Shown here: one piece after another, positions 40,801 through 49,300 of the stretch
How the letters are laid out: each line of letters opens with the position of its first letter
Numbering within the stretch: position 1 is the first letter of the stretch
Assembly (NCBI GenBank): GCA_020055645.1
Contig: CM034546.1
Span: forward strand, 108,531,375-108,595,374
DNA from: Tomocerus qinae
Taxonomy: Eukaryota; Arthropoda; Collembola; Entomobryomorpha; Tomoceridae
Direction: 5' to 3'
Length of the DNA: 64,000 bases
Notes under the pieces: generated by a model
Told to the model about the DNA's origin: nothing
Databases searched by the model: none
The model's input: the letters and a program-made list of their open reading frames with translations, nothing else
Position numbers and translations under genes: made by a program

Positions 40801-43304
40801 AGGATGTGGATTTGGGAGTCGCAGAGATACGGAACATACATTATTTTGTTGCATGTGAGACAGAGTACACGAGAGGAAAGTGAAGCTAGGACAGGACAGA
40901 ACAGGACAGTCGAGACAGGGATATGTTCATACGGGAAATCGGAGGTTGACAAACGACCCTCATAATTCATCATGTCGTTTCCCCAACAAAAGTTAAAGTG
41001 GTATTAAATGTAATGTAATCTAATGCCAATGTCGTGTTTTGTGATGGTGAGCATTTATATCCAAGGTTTCATCCCTTCCAGCCCAATCCAACCAGACGAA
41101 AGCAAACCACTCAACTACAAACACACGTAATTCTCCCATACACTCACTACTACTACTCCTGTGGTCTTCTCTACGCTTAATTCTCTGTCCTGCCAAAATA
41201 CTCATATGTTATTCCGCAATCAGCTATTTCTACTATACTCACATATTTCATTTACCAGCACTAGTTACTTCCCATCTAATAAGTGTCCAAAACGTTCAAA
41301 CCAAATATTACATCTTTCATATTGTAAACATTCACTTACACAAGTAAAACAATCTACGAACAGTATAACACGCCTCCTGTTTGTACCTTTTGACATTGCA
41401 AACAAAATATTCAAGATCTAACGTCTAATTTGAAAAGAAACATGATTTACATTTTTTAAAGTATCTCTAGCATAACAATGGGTAAATAACAATAAGCACC
41501 AGAAGAAATGGAGTACCTACTTGTAATGAATAGAATTTAATAGATAAGCTTGAATATTTTTACAACCGACATATTGCAATGTACTGAGTTAGAAATCCCA
41601 GATGAGAAAATGGTAAATTAAAATCATGGGTGATAAATCCCGAATGAGGGAGTTAAGGGCGTGAACTTGAAATGGCATATTTTTCAACATCTTTATCTTA
41701 TAGTGTAGCAAATGGTGTTTAATAGCACAAGTCTAATGTGATGTAACCTTAAATGTTTTGTTAGTTATGTCATGTAGTGCTTTAGATGTCTACTAACATG
41801 TGCACTAACTTTTGCAATATTTTTGTCTTGTCAAACTTTATGTATCTAACGAGTGTTCATCTTTATTGATAGTCTTTTTATTTCCGTAATTCAAAGAGTA
41901 TCTTAATCGTTGTAGTTCTGGACATTGTTGTTACAGCAGTGGGCTGTTTATTAGATAGGTAAAGGAATTAAGGAGAGAAGTGAAGATAATTGACATCTCT
42001 AGGAGAAATTCTTCTCACGTAGTAAAAGTAGTGTGTATTCACTTAGCATTAATAGTTGTTATACTATAAGTAGTAAACATTATGTACTTAGTCACATCGT
42101 CGTGTGAGAGAGTTTGAAAGTGTTGAATGCATATGTATGTGTGTCTCTGCTATTGCTGATTCAAAATGTCAACATTTTTTGTGCTACACTTGTTTGCCAA
42201 GTTAACGCATCATTTGAAATCCTCAAGTCACAGCTGGGTAAATACTTAGCATCTTCAAGAAGCAAATAGGAAAAAAGAAGGAAACTTTACATAGTTCTAC
42301 ATCAGTCTACATATGGGTACTGTTAAGTAAGAGGGAAAGAAAAGGCCATTCTAAGGAAAAAAGCAACCAAACATTCACTTAAGGCAAGTCTTATTGCATT
42401 CGGTAGTCATAAAACGATTTCCCTATATTTATCCAAAAGAAGCAGTTGACATATCTTTAGGGAGATGTAAGCAATTTTATAGCATTTTGCTTATAGTTTC
42501 TTCGGGTTGGTTTAACTTGCCATTATTAGTTGCTCTGTATCTGTAATCTACATTCAGTCACTCACACAATCTGGTTATAGCAATAGATTACTTTTATCAC
42601 GTCTTACAAATACATAAATTAGATATGTGCATATTTGCATAGCAAAAGGAAAAAATCCAGGGTGGTGCATATAGAGAACATAATATACCTTTTAGTGCAG
42701 TGTGGCGGCACAAGTGCAAATGATTTGTATGCATGCGAAATATTAATAAGTGGCTATGCTTGTTTCCTCTGCAAAAAAGTGGAACATTTTAATTTGACTA
42801 GCAGTCTAAAGGCATGGCGATCCAACTGTGTAAATAACCCGGAGCTTAACTCCATACTTGGCTTTGGTAATGCCTACTTGGCTTAAGCAATCTGTTTGGC
42901 TTAGCAATTTACTACGTATATGTATAACAAACTATACTTTCATGTTTTCATCTGATCTTCAGAACTCAAAGAGTGCACTGTACAGTACTTACTAGTCTAG
43001 TGCCCCTATTAGTCTCAGTACTTTAGCCTGGTCTGGCCTACTGTAGCGAATAACTTACTTTGGAAACATCAAAGAATTTTACATAAACCAACAGAACTGG
43101 ACGGCCTACTCCTACAGAGTAAGTAACTCCAAATAGTTGTAGGCAGCTGTTTCCTAGTCCTCTATATAAACATTATTACTGATAGGTTAACATTTCTATA
43201 CGTAAACACATAAATAACTCACCTTGAATATTAAATCCCATGATTGAAAAGAGGAGGAAAACGGCGCACGTCTGTATTCTCAGCATTAACCATCGGCTTT
43301 CCAT
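13705..43304 (-). CDS. beat: Beaten path (Beat)-family two-Ig-domain protein, seven coding exons, complete
   Basis: Coding exons in transcript order: 43304-43223, 30381-30237, 30106-30046, 18811-18679, 17228-17095, 14259-13992, 13826-13705. All phases join (1, 2, 0, 1, 0, 1), giving 314 residues. Residues 1-27 are a signal peptide. Ig1 has C53, W67 and C120; Ig2 has C166, W179 and C226. The Beat signatures GDNVTL, LYVVKWYK, EFYRYVPKE, PGIKVD and NITWFING are all present. A Ser/Asn-rich stalk (about 245-276) leads to a hydrophobic stretch (284-301) that could be a GPI-attachment signal or a membrane anchor. Possible N-glycosylation sites include N48, N99, N109, N165, N176, N185, N235 and N264. 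In Drosophila, Beat proteins act in axon defasciculation and bind Sidestep-family receptors; which Beat subgroup this belongs to is not resolved. The neighbouring plus-strand paralog starts 10.9 kb away, head-to-head. Confidence 0.88.
13992..14259 (-). CDS. beat: beat gene 1, exon 6 (second half of Ig2 and stalk)
   Basis: The acceptor is TTTTGAACAG|GTTTCT, phase 0. The 89 encoded residues include PIQLRCTGIMYDIYNQSS, the last Ig2 strand with C226. A low-complexity stalk rich in Ser, Asn and Thr follows (NSNASSASSSFGRG). The donor after GGAAGAG is GTTTGC, phase 1, which fits exon 7. An upstream acceptor 35 bases away (CTCTTTAG|GATG) would break the frame and was not used. Confidence 0.85.
17095..17228 (-). 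CDS. beat: beat gene 1, exon 5 (first half of Ig2)
   Basis: The acceptor is CACCCCGCAG|TAATTG. The exon encodes IGYDNPKLSVDKVTYHPGET, then LANCTVE with C166 and AANITWFINGKN with the core Trp, the typical second Ig domain of Beat proteins. The proposed donor GTGAAC after the Asn codon is suboptimal. It is the only GT close to the domain boundary before an in-frame TGA (in the reading GTG AAC TGA), and it joins exon 6 in phase 0. Confidence 0.82.
18679..18811 (-). CDS. beat: beat gene 1, exon 4 (second half of Ig1)
   Basis: The acceptor is TTATATTGCAG|GTTGTG in phase 0; the donor is GTAAGG in phase 1. The exon encodes 44 residues including YVILNNVSLETNGKFKCGVS, which matches the Ig 'L-x-x-V-x-x-x-x-x-G-x-F/Y-x-C' strand and supplies the second Ig1 cysteine (C120). 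It ends with EMSVV. It lies 11.2 kb from exon 3, across a large intron. Confidence 0.88.
30046..30106 (-). CDS. beat: beat gene 1, exon 3 (61-nt micro-exon of Ig1)
   Basis: This 61-nt exon is bounded by ATTACATAG|GTACGT and a strong GTAAGTAG donor. After completing the split Arg codon it encodes 20 residues, YVPKESPPQNTFPQPGIKVD, the hallmark Beat segment after EFYR. It is separated from exon 2 by a 130-bp intron. In the plus-strand paralog the same segment is part of the preceding exon. Confidence 0.88.
30237..30381 (-). CDS. beat: beat gene 1, exon 2 (first part of Ig1)
   Basis: The acceptor is TTTTCTGTAG|GTTCTG. The exon starts in phase 1 and encodes SDGLRN, then the GDNVTLTCTYD strand with C53, then LYVVKWYK with the core Trp, and ends at EFY plus two bases of an Arg codon. 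The donor GTTCGT is weak. Reading through it would replace the conserved YRYxPKE motif with unrelated residues and a stop, so splicing here is well supported. Confidence 0.88.
30488..30664. repeat. Imperfect inverted repeat (degenerate foldback/MITE-like)
   Basis: The left arm (about 30,488-30,546) contains TTTCCTCCCCTATTACAATT and GGTTAGACTACCT. The right arm (about 30,600-30,664) read in reverse complement contains ATCCTCCCCTACAATTTCA and AGTTAGACT in the same order. The arms are about 60 bp and a spacer of about 50 bp separates them. It lies about 110 bp upstream of exon 2 of the minus-strand beat gene. Confidence 0.5.
32181..32820 (+). repeat. Dispersed repeat, copy A
   Basis: This block starts GTGAACCCAGCTAAGGGG and ends near CTCTCCTACCAGAC...GGTAAATTT. 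It is clearly similar along its length to 57,410-58,418. Shared words in the same order include GTGAACCCAGCTAAGGGG, GGCCACCC, CAGTAA.AAAAACAATT, TTGTCGAT, TTTTGAAATGCTA, TTACGATCATTAC, CATATATTAC, TTTTGCATTAC and CTCTCCTACCA. It carries no open reading frame of note. The repeat family is not recognised; it may be a non-autonomous element. Confidence 0.65.
34588..35217 (-). pseudogene. Copia reverse transcriptase palm, 3'-truncated
   Basis: The frame contains YDDIFSPTIR, the first catalytic region DIGNAYLNS, VYMEQPEGY, IYGLKQAPREWN, the catalytic YVDD box (residues 118-121) and GKFLGIQMSR. After CQHPETQYP it meets a TAA, and no RNase H domain follows in any frame, so the element is cut off here. 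This explains the missing 3' LTR. Confidence 0.9.
35205..36209 (-). pseudogene. Copia integrase C-terminus, linker and start of RT
   Basis: Recognisable parts are LRHVRVFGCTAWAKK and LVGYVSDGRNYQLYV (integrase C-terminal region). A long acidic Ser/Glu-rich linker follows, then NQWMEAQDAEMRSMFQNATW and CRWVYSVKELEK, the first conserved RT segment of copia elements. The frame leaves the RT at a homopolymer frameshift at 35,264-35,269 and ends in unrelated residues. It opens with TTG, consistent with being a fragment of a frameshifted polyprotein. Confidence 0.88.
36274..36648 (-). pseudogene. Copia integrase core, frameshifted and stopped
   Basis: This frame carries the integrase catalytic core with the DDE residues: HADLAYGP (first Asp), FRSDNGTEF (second Asp) and SNGFIERDVRT (Glu). 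It is offset by one base from the Gag-protease frame and ends in a TAA at 36,274-36,276, beyond which integrase-like residues (KHWDDAISTACYLLNRIVNG) continue in the same frame. It is therefore a broken piece of the polyprotein and not a separate gene. It has no ATG of its own. Confidence 0.88.
36650..38131 (-). CDS. Copia-type Gag-protease with start of integrase (493 aa)
   Basis: The frame has a true ATG at 38131. Residues 20-203 are a copia Gag (DUF4219/UBN2 type; DNYRMWKMRM, WDKFATMY). A Gly/Ser/Asn-rich linker (210-236) and a basic patch (KKGKGKPRR) follow. The CCHC knuckle is C263-C266-H271-C276. The aspartic protease motif is DSGATS (312-317). The pre-integrase zinc domain is H441/H446 and C474/C477. 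The frame then ends in TGA where integrase should continue, and integrase resumes one frame over. This is the best preserved part of the element and could still encode a particle protein, although no function for the host is implied. Confidence 0.9.
   Translation of the reverse strand: MTTTTPSTGTTTTIIQTKKFDTGSITKLNGDNYRMWKMRMTSLFNSHHSMDVVNGSTTRPRIAGTAQDKWDQDNADAITAMLLSMTDDQVEIISGCTTAYEIWDKFATMYESISGESKSVLFQRFYGIMGCHNKSPLKTMTEIQSYASQLRSMGVIIEDEAVVARVITSLMDEKYRQFREAWRSVDPAKQTTALLLSRLKTWEIDENANGTGSSNGSGNGHGSRSNGNGAGSGGGRAYSSKKGKGKPRRSKEEIEKLKKSTACHKCGKTGHWSRECREPVKPESEKPAENARRAGGAAYMAGELSEDHWINDSGATSHFCGQRDWFSNYRSYSTPVPVTIANNSTMYAKGSGSVSGFARIAGEWQPYTIEDVEYIPGCANMFSENVMMHKGYEINKKLGAIFYEKNKIPSIEVETRGGLQILCFKRKQNMALACSKQANWHERLGHINHKYLQWTAEREAAYGLENMSTEERECSVCKRTKSTKLKLQVNPKD
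38185..38595 (-). repeat. Retroelement leader with seven GGAACTGG repeats
   Basis: Read on the plus strand, GGAACTGG begins at 38185, 38234, 38301, 38374, 38438, 38525 and 38588, spacings of 49 to 87 bases. It sits between the candidate LTR and the gag ATG. A clean tandem duplication of 73 bp (38,251-38,323 and 38,324-38,396) is embedded in it. Repeated leaders of this kind act as enhancers in some copia elements; here that role is inferred only. Confidence 0.75.
38251..38396 (-). repeat. 73-bp tandem duplication in retroelement leader
   Basis: Two adjacent copies start with CTTTATTTAGCGTTGAGACT and contain AACAGCAAAAATGTCTAATG. They begin at 38251 and 38324 and differ at only a few positions near their ends. 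The near-identity points to a recent duplication compared with the more diverged flanking units. Confidence 0.9.
38695..38893 (-). repeat. Candidate 5' LTR of the copia element
   Basis: On the minus strand this segment starts TGTTG and ends CAACA, a short terminal inverted repeat as expected of an LTR. It contains TATAAATA (38,830-38,837) overlapping AATAAA (38,828-38,833). A perfect 11-bp hairpin overlaps its end. There is no second LTR to compare with because the 3' end is missing, and I see no clear primer binding site next to it. The boundaries are therefore provisional. Confidence 0.4.
38696..38721. repeat. Perfect 11-bp hairpin near LTR/leader junction
   Basis: The left arm GTTGAAATTTT (38,696-38,706), the loop TGAC and the right arm AAAATTTCAAC (38,711-38,721) form a perfect stem. 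It lies at the proposed end of the LTR, just before the leader in the minus-strand transcript. Confidence 0.7.
43223..43304 (-). CDS. beat: beat gene 1, exon 1 (signal peptide)
   Basis: The exon encodes MESRWLMLRIQTCAVFLLFS and seven further residues, ending in phase 1 (G|) at a GTGAGT donor. The hydrophobic core AVFLLFSIMGF is typical of a signal peptide. I chose the ATG at 43304: its context is CAAAATGG, and the frame upstream opens only with a TTG, so there is no earlier in-frame ATG. The phase-1 split glycine is the same as in exon 1 of the plus-strand paralog. Confidence 0.82.
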
Positions 43305-46300
43305 TTTGATCAACAGATGAATGGCTATTATGAACAGTGGAGCAGTTTTCAATGTATCCAAGATTTTATTATTCCGACTGTTTGTAGGCTAAATGGATCT
43401 TTTTGTGAATTTTCCAGAGTTAGTCGTGTGTTAACCAGCTATAGTTGTAGATAGAGAGTTTAATATGGGAGTAATAGCTACTTTGAAAGTCACTATCAGA
43501 TTATTGTTATCTTTTCACCAATTGAAAATCCAGTATATGCAATTTCCCTATGGGAAAATTGGAGTAGCTGTAGCAAGAGTCGGAATACATAAAGCCCATA
43601 TCAGTTTGTTCTGTCTCATTTTGGTCGCCACAGGCAAACATACAAATGTCAGTTCGATTTCAACATACGTTCATTTCCCTTGTTCACAAACATCAGTTCA
43701 ATGTTATTTAGGTATGTACCTACTAAAAAAAGGTATAGACTATATAGCTATTACTGTTACATATCCAGTTACGTAAAACTGATGGGAGTCAAGTGATGTG
43801 GAGAAAAGAAAATCTTTATGGCTTGGAAGCACAGTTAAATAGTATATTATATGGTTTGGTAAGTATAAATATGTTGTAGTAGTCGTTTTCTTTGCTTTTC
43901 TTTTTGCTCCTCGTCGTCTCCGTCTGCTGTCTCCCTCTCCCCTTGTCGTAGAGATGTGATGTGGAGTAATGTAGTATGTTACTCTTTCAGATGGAAAGTG
44001 GGACAGTTTTTATTTTATTTTTGTTTTATGGGAACGTCAATATTTCCTTAACCTTCCTCTTCTGCTCACCATCAGTCAGTTCACTTCAGTTCAACTCAGT
44101 GGTGTGTGTTGTGTTCGTCGTAATTGTAAGAATGAATTTGTTTCTTCCTCTTGTTGTAAATTCTGTTTTGTTCTTCTAAAGTCAAGTGAAGGCAAGAGAA
44201 AATTCAACTCAACTTCAGTCTTGTGGAAGCCAAACAAAAGGTCGAACTGAAAGGAAACGAAACCACGGAATGTTTCCACAAGTGGCAACTTTTGCTTTTC
44301 ACATGGAACATTTAAAGGAGAGAAGGCAAGGAAGCAGGACGATCAACCCAGACAACCGAAACGCAGCAATGGTCTCACAAGAAAATTCCTTTTCTTTACT
44401 TTCTTATACCTATTGCTTTTCTATTTGTATTTCTCCAGGCGAATCCCTTACAGATTACAATTACACCACAGTTCAGTTCAGTCACAGATCACAAACGAAA
44501 AAACTGTTTTCAAATTCTGATGCCCCTAGTATCTTGACTTCTGACGAGACACAAAGAGACTTCTGAGAAAATTGTAGTTTGACACTGTCAGGCAAGTTTT
44601 CAGTTTGATTTCGCGCGGTGGATTTGCATTGCTCTTTGTTTAGCAGTACTTTGACAGTTTTTTGGTGTGTTTATTACTTTTTTGTGTCGTGACGACGTCT
44701 TTTCTGTTGTTTTATCCTTAATGTGTGATAGTTTGGCTGTTGTTGTTGGTGTAGATTTTTGCATGAACAAGTTGCTTATTTAAGCGTTTATTTTGAAGAG
44801 AGTCTCAACAGTGAAAAGATGTTGAAGGCCGGTTGGAGAAAACGGCGACGACAAGTCCTTCAGTTCTTTCACTTTTGGGGTTTGGAACCCAACTGAGAAC
44901 TTTCTCAGCGTGAAATCCGGATATAGTCTTAGTAGTTGCTCACTCTGTTCTCTTCAGTCCAATATCTACAGAACAGAGTTGCTGCTGTTCACCAAATTCT
45001 GTTCTCAACATACAACAGTGCACTAGTTGGCTGGCTTAAGTTTCTGCTCCTACTACAGTACAGCTTCAATTTTGCTAGCCTCGCTCTTCTGTCTCTCTTC
45101 AGCTCAGTGAAGAGGGATGCAAACAGTAGTCAGGCAGTCGAGATCTGAACCAAGACTGTACCAAACCCATTCCAATGTAATATCTTCTAATGTACAACTG
45201 CGACTTGCGACTGCTACTTCTATGTGATCTACTGTGTAATATTCTACGCGTTCACGTTTACGTCCCTGTCCCTGCCTCCATCCATTGCCGTGTATTGGTT
45301 TGCGAACTCCATACTTCACTCTCTCTATGTATCTCTATATAATATCCACCACCAACTATTTCACTACTGCGGAATTGCTACCTACTAACTTTATACCTAT
45401 CCAAAAGATTTCGTCCAAAGACGCATGTTTCTTCTTTCAAAAACTCCTACGGATCGTCACTACACTTTCCCCCGAACCAACTGACGAAATTCTAATATTA
45501 TGGAGCAATATACACAAACGTTACTTAACCCGAATCGACTCTTTCTAATAAAATGTTACAGAAGAAACGACATAACCTTCTCTTTCATACCATGTCTCAC
45601 TTTGTCTACATGCATCTTTTTGTTCTATCAAAAACTACACTATTATTTATTTGTACAACTTTTTCTTTGTCATTTAATATTTCTTGTTTGTTGGACCATT
45701 TGTTTTTCCTTCCCCTGTCCTTTTGGCGTTTTATTAGTATTTATTTCTTTTATTTTGCTCATAGACGAATACTATCCATGCAAACGAATAATACTATTCC
45801 TGATTCTGATCATTACCCATAATATAAATTAATATCCTACTCAGGTATTGATTTTGACCTTGTCCTATTCAAATAGTGATAAGTACATAATATGTGTACT
45901 TTCAATACACTTAAAAGGTGACCCACTGGGAAACTATATATCTACTAATTTGTTATTTAGAATTAAACGGTTGGTCTACTAATTTATATACAGCCGCAAA
46001 ATGAATAAAATTACATCAACATCAATAACAAAATTGAATGTTTGTATTTAAGTGCTAATTAAATCCTAATTAGTATGTAATTTCAACTGGCATAAAATCA
46101 TCAACCTTTAAAATAGCACTGGAAAATAGTATGTAGGATTTAGTTTAACTGGTTTTATCAAAGTTAGTCTATTTGTTTGCACAAAGGGTGAAGAAATACC
46201 TCCGCGAGATCAATTACAGTGTAAAAATAATCCCCATCTTTATTAAAGCATTAGCCAGCCAAGGAAATGCACTTAAGAGCGACGTGAATGGACTTTTGTA

Positions 46301-49300
46301 TGGTCTTTCATTTGACCTCAACGCACGTCTTTTTGTATCAAAACCGACTGAAAGTGAATGAAAGAGTTGGGAGTCAAGTAATCCGTTGGTTTTGTCTCAA
46401 GTGGAGTTGAGATGGAGAGTCAAGTATAGTCATCATCTCAGATCACTCGAGTAACGAAGGAGTTGAGTCAGTTCGAGACGAGGGGAAAGTAAATTGGAAA
46501 GATCACAGGAACAGACAAACGAATCAAGAAATACTTTAAAGACCATGAAATTCCAGAGTACAGATCTTTAATTCACTTGTAGATAAATTGAAGAATGTAG
46601 ATACATATTTACGTAGTTCGAATAACAGTTGCTGCCACATCAAAATAGGCACCTTACCCAGGATACAATTCTACGCGACTTGAATGTCTATTTACTTTCC
46701 TATTCTCCAACACGAACTCTTCCTTAGTCATCTCTTATTGTATAATCTCTAAATCTCTTTCTCATCTTCTAACCTTCATGAAATTAGTTTGGGCATTTCC
46801 CAACTGGTATCATTGTGCATTGCTGTATAATGTTTGTTTCTATTCTTCAGGTACTGTAGGTGTCACAGTTTCAGGTATCACAAATAACTCAATTAAATTT
46901 CTGTTTCATTGGTACCTACTTGAAATATCAATCAAAACGCAGCTGTGTTAACCAATTTGGCTAGTACTGTGACACAATAATGCAATAGATTAGAATCCGG
47001 TTTTTGCAGTTGTGTAAGTAAGATTTTCATTAATTATAATTGTTTAGACTGAGCATTGCGCTTAGTGTATACCTACATGTAGTTTAGTGATTGACACTTA
47101 AAATATTACTGATAAATATTAAATATGCAGACTTTTAGTTGTTAAATAGTTTTTAAATAAATTTAATAGCTCTTACATTTAAAGTGTGGTGAAATAGTAG
47201 CATAATGCATATATGCAGTATGCATGCAATGTTACACTGTTCTAGTTTAGAATGGCTTCTCAAAAGGAAATGCTTTGAGTGTAAACATATAAGAAAATTC
47301 CTTGTGTAATGCTTATAACTATGTGTCCGTATGTAACGTGTTACTGAGAATAACAATTTCAAGTCATAGATACACATACAATATATTCTGTTTATGTAGA
47401 ACACTCTATCGTTAAGGTATGTAATATATTTGTATGTTGTACTATGTTTTTATAGATATATATTTGTACATTTGAATGGTATATTATTGGACATAAGTGC
47501 ATGTTTGCGTAGTGGACAAAAAGTAAAAATTTGAATGCATTGCAGCTCGTTCTTTTCTTTGGATGTGGTATAGTTTTCTTAATGCTGAAATGCATACAGC
47601 TTTAGTCTTTTGTGCTGCAATTGAGTCAATATGTAGAGGATAGGGGGATATAGCTAGTACTAATATTACTTTGTGTAGGAGAATGCAGTTGAAAGTCCAG
47701 CAAAGTGAGCTGCATGACAATGCCATGTAATGGGAAGTCCAGTCGAGTCCAGCAAAGTATTTAAAAGTAATAGTTGGTTAGTAGTCTGGGTTTGGTTTGG
47801 TAGTGGGTCGGGAAAGCGGGGAGAGGAAATAGAATGATTGCAGAGGATTTAGTAGAAGTAGAGCTATAAAAACAGGAAAGGAGATTCTTGTGGTTCTTAC
47901 TCTTTCCAATTATGAGCCTTTTACGGTGACATAATTGGCTCCGTTCCCCGACTCCGGTTTGACCACCCTTTCAATTTCCTCTGTCCTATTCTTTCTCTCT
48001 CGCCAATATGACCACTACACTTACGTAGGTATGCAATCTTAATAGTAGGGTGACATACCATAGTATATGGTAGATGCAAAGACATAGAGACTTTTAGCAT
48101 GTTTTTATAGATTTGCGCTGGAAGGTATTTTTCTTATATGAGGAAAATGAAATTTCTTTCCTTACATTACGGCTATCACAAAAGTATTTATTTACGTTTC
48201 TTACATCAGCATTATTCTGTAGGTATATACTGTTGATTGTATAAGAAATGTAATGACCGTACGTAGCTTTATTCGTTTAGACAACAGAATTCTAGAATAT
48301 AAGCATATCCAGGTTAGTGACAGTAGCAGTGTAACAAGATGCAAGAGAAAGATGCACGGAAGAAAGTCAAGATGTATATAGCAGGCAAACAATATAATAG
48401 AGAAAAAGATAAACAGAGGCAGGAGACAGAATACGTAGTAATAATGCTTTACAGCTTCTTTTTATAGATTCCCTTCAGTGAAGTACGAGACTTGAGTTGA
48501 AGAGACGCAACTCAACTGAATTGGACACTGGAGCGGGTTGGACTTTCTTCTGAACTGTTTCAGTCTCCGTAGTAGTGGACAAGATACACACCTACGTATG
48601 TCGACCACCTACATCTTATATAAAGTATATTTACACCATTTTCTTGTCATGTGTGTAGTCGGACTATTGTTTACCCTGCTACTTACTCTTTACTACTATT
48701 TGTACGATGTTTTGAAATAGAATCCAATTCTTCATGAGAAAAGGCCTGAAGCATATACATCTTGCACTTACCATTTCCATTTAGATACCCACCTCTCTCT
48801 CTCTCTGTACACATTCGCATGCACTATGTACAGTATGGCTTTCTGTACAAACAAACTTACAATACATAATACCTCAGAGTAAACCAGTCGGCCAGACCAG
48901 TGAGTCTTGAGTCCTATGCAATAGGGGAGTAATGGGCATCCAAATGCTCACAGCATTCAAGTTTGCCCACTTTTTGTGCAAACTGAGGATGCCTTTCTCT
49001 TTCTACACTACAGCGGAACAAGTAAACATACTTTACCATATACTAAATATATCCTATAGACTTAGAAACGTGATATCCACGATATATTTTTATGTATTGC
49101 ACCCACACATTATACTAGGTACAATTACAATGAGGATGTACCAACTGTACAAGGTAAACGTGCAACCTTAGCCTATGTGTAAAGCAATTTTCAAATGGTG
49201 ATATATAATACTCTAACTTTCATTACATTAGAGATATTGGAGTGTTTGCAAAACGTGTGTAATGTAAGTTGAGAATTGAGTGGAGGAGATTGTTGTATGG

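Larger units (their letters stand above)
30382..43222 (-). other. Intron 1 of beat gene 1 (12.8 kb, hosts repeats)
   Basis: This long intron separates the signal-peptide exon from Ig1. Within it are an imperfect inverted repeat (30,488-30,664), dispersed repeat copy A (32,181-32,820) and the truncated Ty1/copia element (about 34,588-38,893, same strand as the gene). The remaining parts (30.7-32.2, 32.8-34.6 and 38.9-43.2 kb) show no recognisable gene. A frame at 33,018-33,305 (minus) has an Ig-like flavour (YEIKCNVTY) but no ATG and no matching family. Confidence 0.65.

Noticed and set aside
42635..42886. 83-codon plus-strand frame with several cysteines
   Set aside because: There is no recognised domain, and the frame runs antisense inside beat intron 1 in AT-rich DNA. 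It is likely open by chance.
43176..43361. Longer N terminus for beat exon 1 starting at 43361
   Set aside because: The first codon at 43361 is TTG. The first real ATG in frame is at 43304, in a good initiation context.
44186..44566. 126-codon plus-strand open frame
   Set aside because: It begins with GTG and has no recognised domain. The block is more likely promoter or 5' UTR sequence.
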